Positions 62,253 through 64,000 of a stretch of 64,000 nt of DNA are shown here, in pieces. The stretch spans positions 930,001 to 994,000 of the forward strand of contig NZ_BNJG01000002.1 in the NCBI RefSeq assembly GCF_016587375.1, given 5' to 3'. The stretch comes from Ktedonobacter robiniae. GTDB lineage: Bacteria > Chloroflexota > Ktedonobacteria > Ktedonobacterales > Ktedonobacteraceae. Positions within the stretch are counted from its first letter, which is position 1, and every line of letters begins with the position of its first letter. A program made the translations under genes and the position numbers. The notes under the pieces were generated by a model. That model was not told where the DNA came from. It saw only the letters and a list, made by a program, of their open reading frames with translations, and made no database searches.

Positions 62253-63492
62253 ATGGAAGTCGTGTATCCGCGATGCAGTGGTCTGGATGTCCATAAGCGC
62301 TTTGTCGTGGCATGCCTAAGTATTGTCGAGCATGGGCAGCGCCACAAAGAATTGCGACAGGTCAGTACCATGACCAGCGACATCCTGGCATTGAAGGCAT
62401 GGCTTTTAGCTTCTGGCTGTCGCCAGATTGCCATGGAGTCCACCGGGGTCTATTGGAAACCCATTTTTCACGTGCTCGAAGACTCCTTTGAAATTGTGCT
62501 GGTCAATGCCCAACACATGAAAGCCGTCCCTGGGAGAAAAACGGATGTGAAAGACGCAGAATGGCTTGCCGATTTGCTGCAACATGGGTTATTGAAAGCC
62601 TCCTTCATTCCAAGCAGCGAGCAACAAGCCGTTCGTGACCTCACCCGAACACGCATGCGCTTGCTCCAGGAACGCACCCGCCTGATCAATCGCATCCAGA
62701 AGGTGCTCGAAGATGCCAATATCAAGCTCGCATCGGTGGTCAGCGATATTATGGGAGTAACGGGACAAGCGATTCTGAGCGCGCTGGTAGCGGGGCTAGA
62801 AGATCCTGAGCACCTGGCGCATCTGGCGCGAGGGAGCCTGGTCAGGAAACAGGACCAGTTACAAGCAGCTTTGCAAGGTAAGCTGACCCCACATCACCGG
62901 ATGCAGCTCGAAGAATTGCTCCCGTTGATTGCCACATTAGATCGCTCCATTGCCCACTTCGACCGGGAGGTGGCTGAACGCTTACGGAGGTTTGATGCCC
63001 TCATTGAACGGGTCGATGCGGTGACGGGACTTGCGCGACGGAGCATCGAGGTCTTGCTTGGCGAACTCGGCTGGGACATGAACCACTTTCCTGACGCCGC
63101 TCACGCAGCTTCCTGGGTCGGCATCTGCCCAGGCCAACATGCGCACAGGAGGCAAGCAACAGAGTGGCCGCACACGTCAAGGCAATCGCTGGGCCAAAAC
63201 GGTGCTTATTCAGGCGGCTCACGCCGCAGGCCATACTCAGACGTATCTCGGCGAACAGTACCGTCGGATTAGTGCGCGACGAGGAAGCAAGAAAGCCGCA
63301 ATGGCTGTTGGGCACAGCATTCTGGTGATTTTCTATCACATGGTCAAAACGGGTGAGCCATACCATGAGAAAGGAGTAGACTACTTTACAACGGTCAACA
63401 AACAGAAGATCCAACAACGGCTCGTTCGCCAATTGGAACGCCTGGGCAATACAGTCATCTTGCAGCCTCAGGTCGAGATGACTCTCGTCTAA
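62253..63492 (+). pseudogene. IS110-family transposase (frameshifted)
   Basis: About 412 residues if read through. The DEDD RuvC-like N-terminal core has Asp in SGLDVHKRF, Glu in MESTGVYW and TDVKDAEW; a coiled-coil follows, and the C-terminal Tnp_20 part contains ASWVGICPG. There the frame breaks at CC (63134-63135): one C fewer would read PGNMRTGGKQQSGRTRQGNRW and continue to LQPQVEMTLV. As written the first frame ends at 63272 after unrelated residues. The start ATG 62253 follows AGGAGG. Either a real inactivating insertion or an error. Confidence 0.85.
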
Positions 63493-63590
63493 GTGTTCTT
63501 ACCTAATCTGAACAATTGATAACGAAGGTTCAGATGGTGGGGGAGAGATTTTTGTCTTTTGTACTCAGTTTTCAGAGGAAAGGATAGCGA

Positions 63591-64000
63591 ATGAAACTGG
63601 CTTTGATTTCTGATATTCATGGAAATCTTTTCGCCTTTGATGCGGTTTTAGAGGATATTCGTCGGCGTAAGGTTGAGCATATCCTGTGTCTGGGAGACGT
63701 TGTTACCTCTGGTCCTCAACCACGTGAGGCGCTCGCTCGCCTGCGAGAAATCGGCTGTCCTACTGTGATGGGCAATACCGATGCCTGGGTGATTAAACCT
63801 CGTCTGCGCGAATACCCAGATCTGTATGGGCAGAATTTGCAGGAGGTTGAATACTGGTCATCACAGCAGCTGACTGATCAAGACAAAGCTTTTCTAAGCA
63901 CCTTTCAGCCTACCATTGAATGGCGGCTCAATGAGGAGACAACGTTGCTGGCCTACCATGGCTCTCCCAGGTCATTTCTGGAGCGCATTTATCCTACGAC
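63591..64000 (+). CDS. Metallophosphoesterase, 5' part (runs off the window)
   Basis: At least 136 residues starting MKLALISDIHGNLFAFDAV. The calcineurin-like metal sites are DIHGN, LGDVVTSGPQP and MGNTDAW, and a later His in YHGSP. YfcE/YvnB-like phosphodiesterases of this kind act on small phosphodiesters. The ATG follows AGAGGAAAGG. Not linked to the IS110 element upstream except by position. Confidence 0.9.
   Translation, partial: MKLALISDIHGNLFAFDAVLEDIRRRKVEHILCLGDVVTSGPQPREALARLREIGCPTVMGNTDAWVIKPRLREYPDLYGQNLQEVEYWSSQQLTDQDKAFLSTFQPTIEWRLNEETTLLAYHGSPRSFLERIYPT

Noticed and set aside
1..64000. CRISPR arrays, tRNA and rRNA genes
   Set aside because: No regularly spaced short repeats, cloverleaf-like tRNA sequences or rRNA segments were seen on either strand.

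Overview
The window looks like a chromosomal segment of a soil Chloroflexota bacterium of the Ktedonobacteria type. This is inferred from protein flavour: NRPS and FAAL genes, XRE-NB-ARC-TPR regulators, IS607 and IS110 elements, portal-type prophage remnants and many SDR/Gfo-Idh enzymes. There is no rRNA or other marker gene to confirm it. No tRNA, rRNA or CRISPR array was seen.

Region 1 (1-22,800) is a lipopeptide-type biosynthetic cluster, mostly on the minus strand. Read in the direction of transcription it holds a PLP aminotransferase, a GlcD/GlcE-like FAD hydroxyacid oxidase, a FAAL-luciferase-like monooxygenase-ACP fusion and a type II thioesterase. After a plus-strand thioesterase and a Ser/Thr kinase-TPR gene it continues with a VOC protein, an FkbH-like glyceryl transferase with its own ACP, an MFS exporter and two NRPS genes (A-T-C-A-T, then C-A-T... 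running off the left edge). The FAAL should activate a fatty acid, FkbH/ACP a glyceryl unit, and two of the three A domains read as branched aliphatic. The gene set implies an acylated peptide; the product is not identifiable.

Region 2 (23,100-32,140) holds a serine hydrolase, a small unknown protein, a MarR regulator fused to a beta-rich domain with two palindromic operators, a drug-resistance-type UvrA paralog, a P1 peptidase, and a P450/TetR pair with palindromic operators.

Region 3 (32,290-53,000) is an accessory patchwork. The N-terminal and C-terminal parts of a phage portal gene lie at its two ends. Between them are an ECF sigma factor and a 3.15-kb transposon (54-bp inverted repeats, 9-bp target duplication) carrying a DinB-family gene and a hairpin-rich segment. 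Next come an HD-GYP protein, an aldo/keto reductase and two SDRs. A 3.89-kb transposon carrying a MerR-SDR pair has split a SnoaL-like gene. An XRE-NB-ARC-TPR regulator, several decayed genes and small prophage genes follow.

Region 4 (53,100-64,000) has an IS607-type element (tnpA/tnpB), a sugar or polyol catabolic locus (Gfo/Idh, isomerase, SDR, Gfo/Idh divergent from GntR and a zinc dehydrogenase) centred on an 89-bp palindrome with perfect 41-bp arms, a frameshifted IS110 element with a candidate bridge-RNA region, and the start of a metallophosphoesterase gene.

Four otherwise normal genes are broken by one-base changes in homopolymer runs (438-441, 11365-11370, 20169-20173, 39515-39519). 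These look more like residual sequencing errors than real pseudogenes. All calls are by eye; coordinates of starts follow visible ribosome-binding sites where stated.
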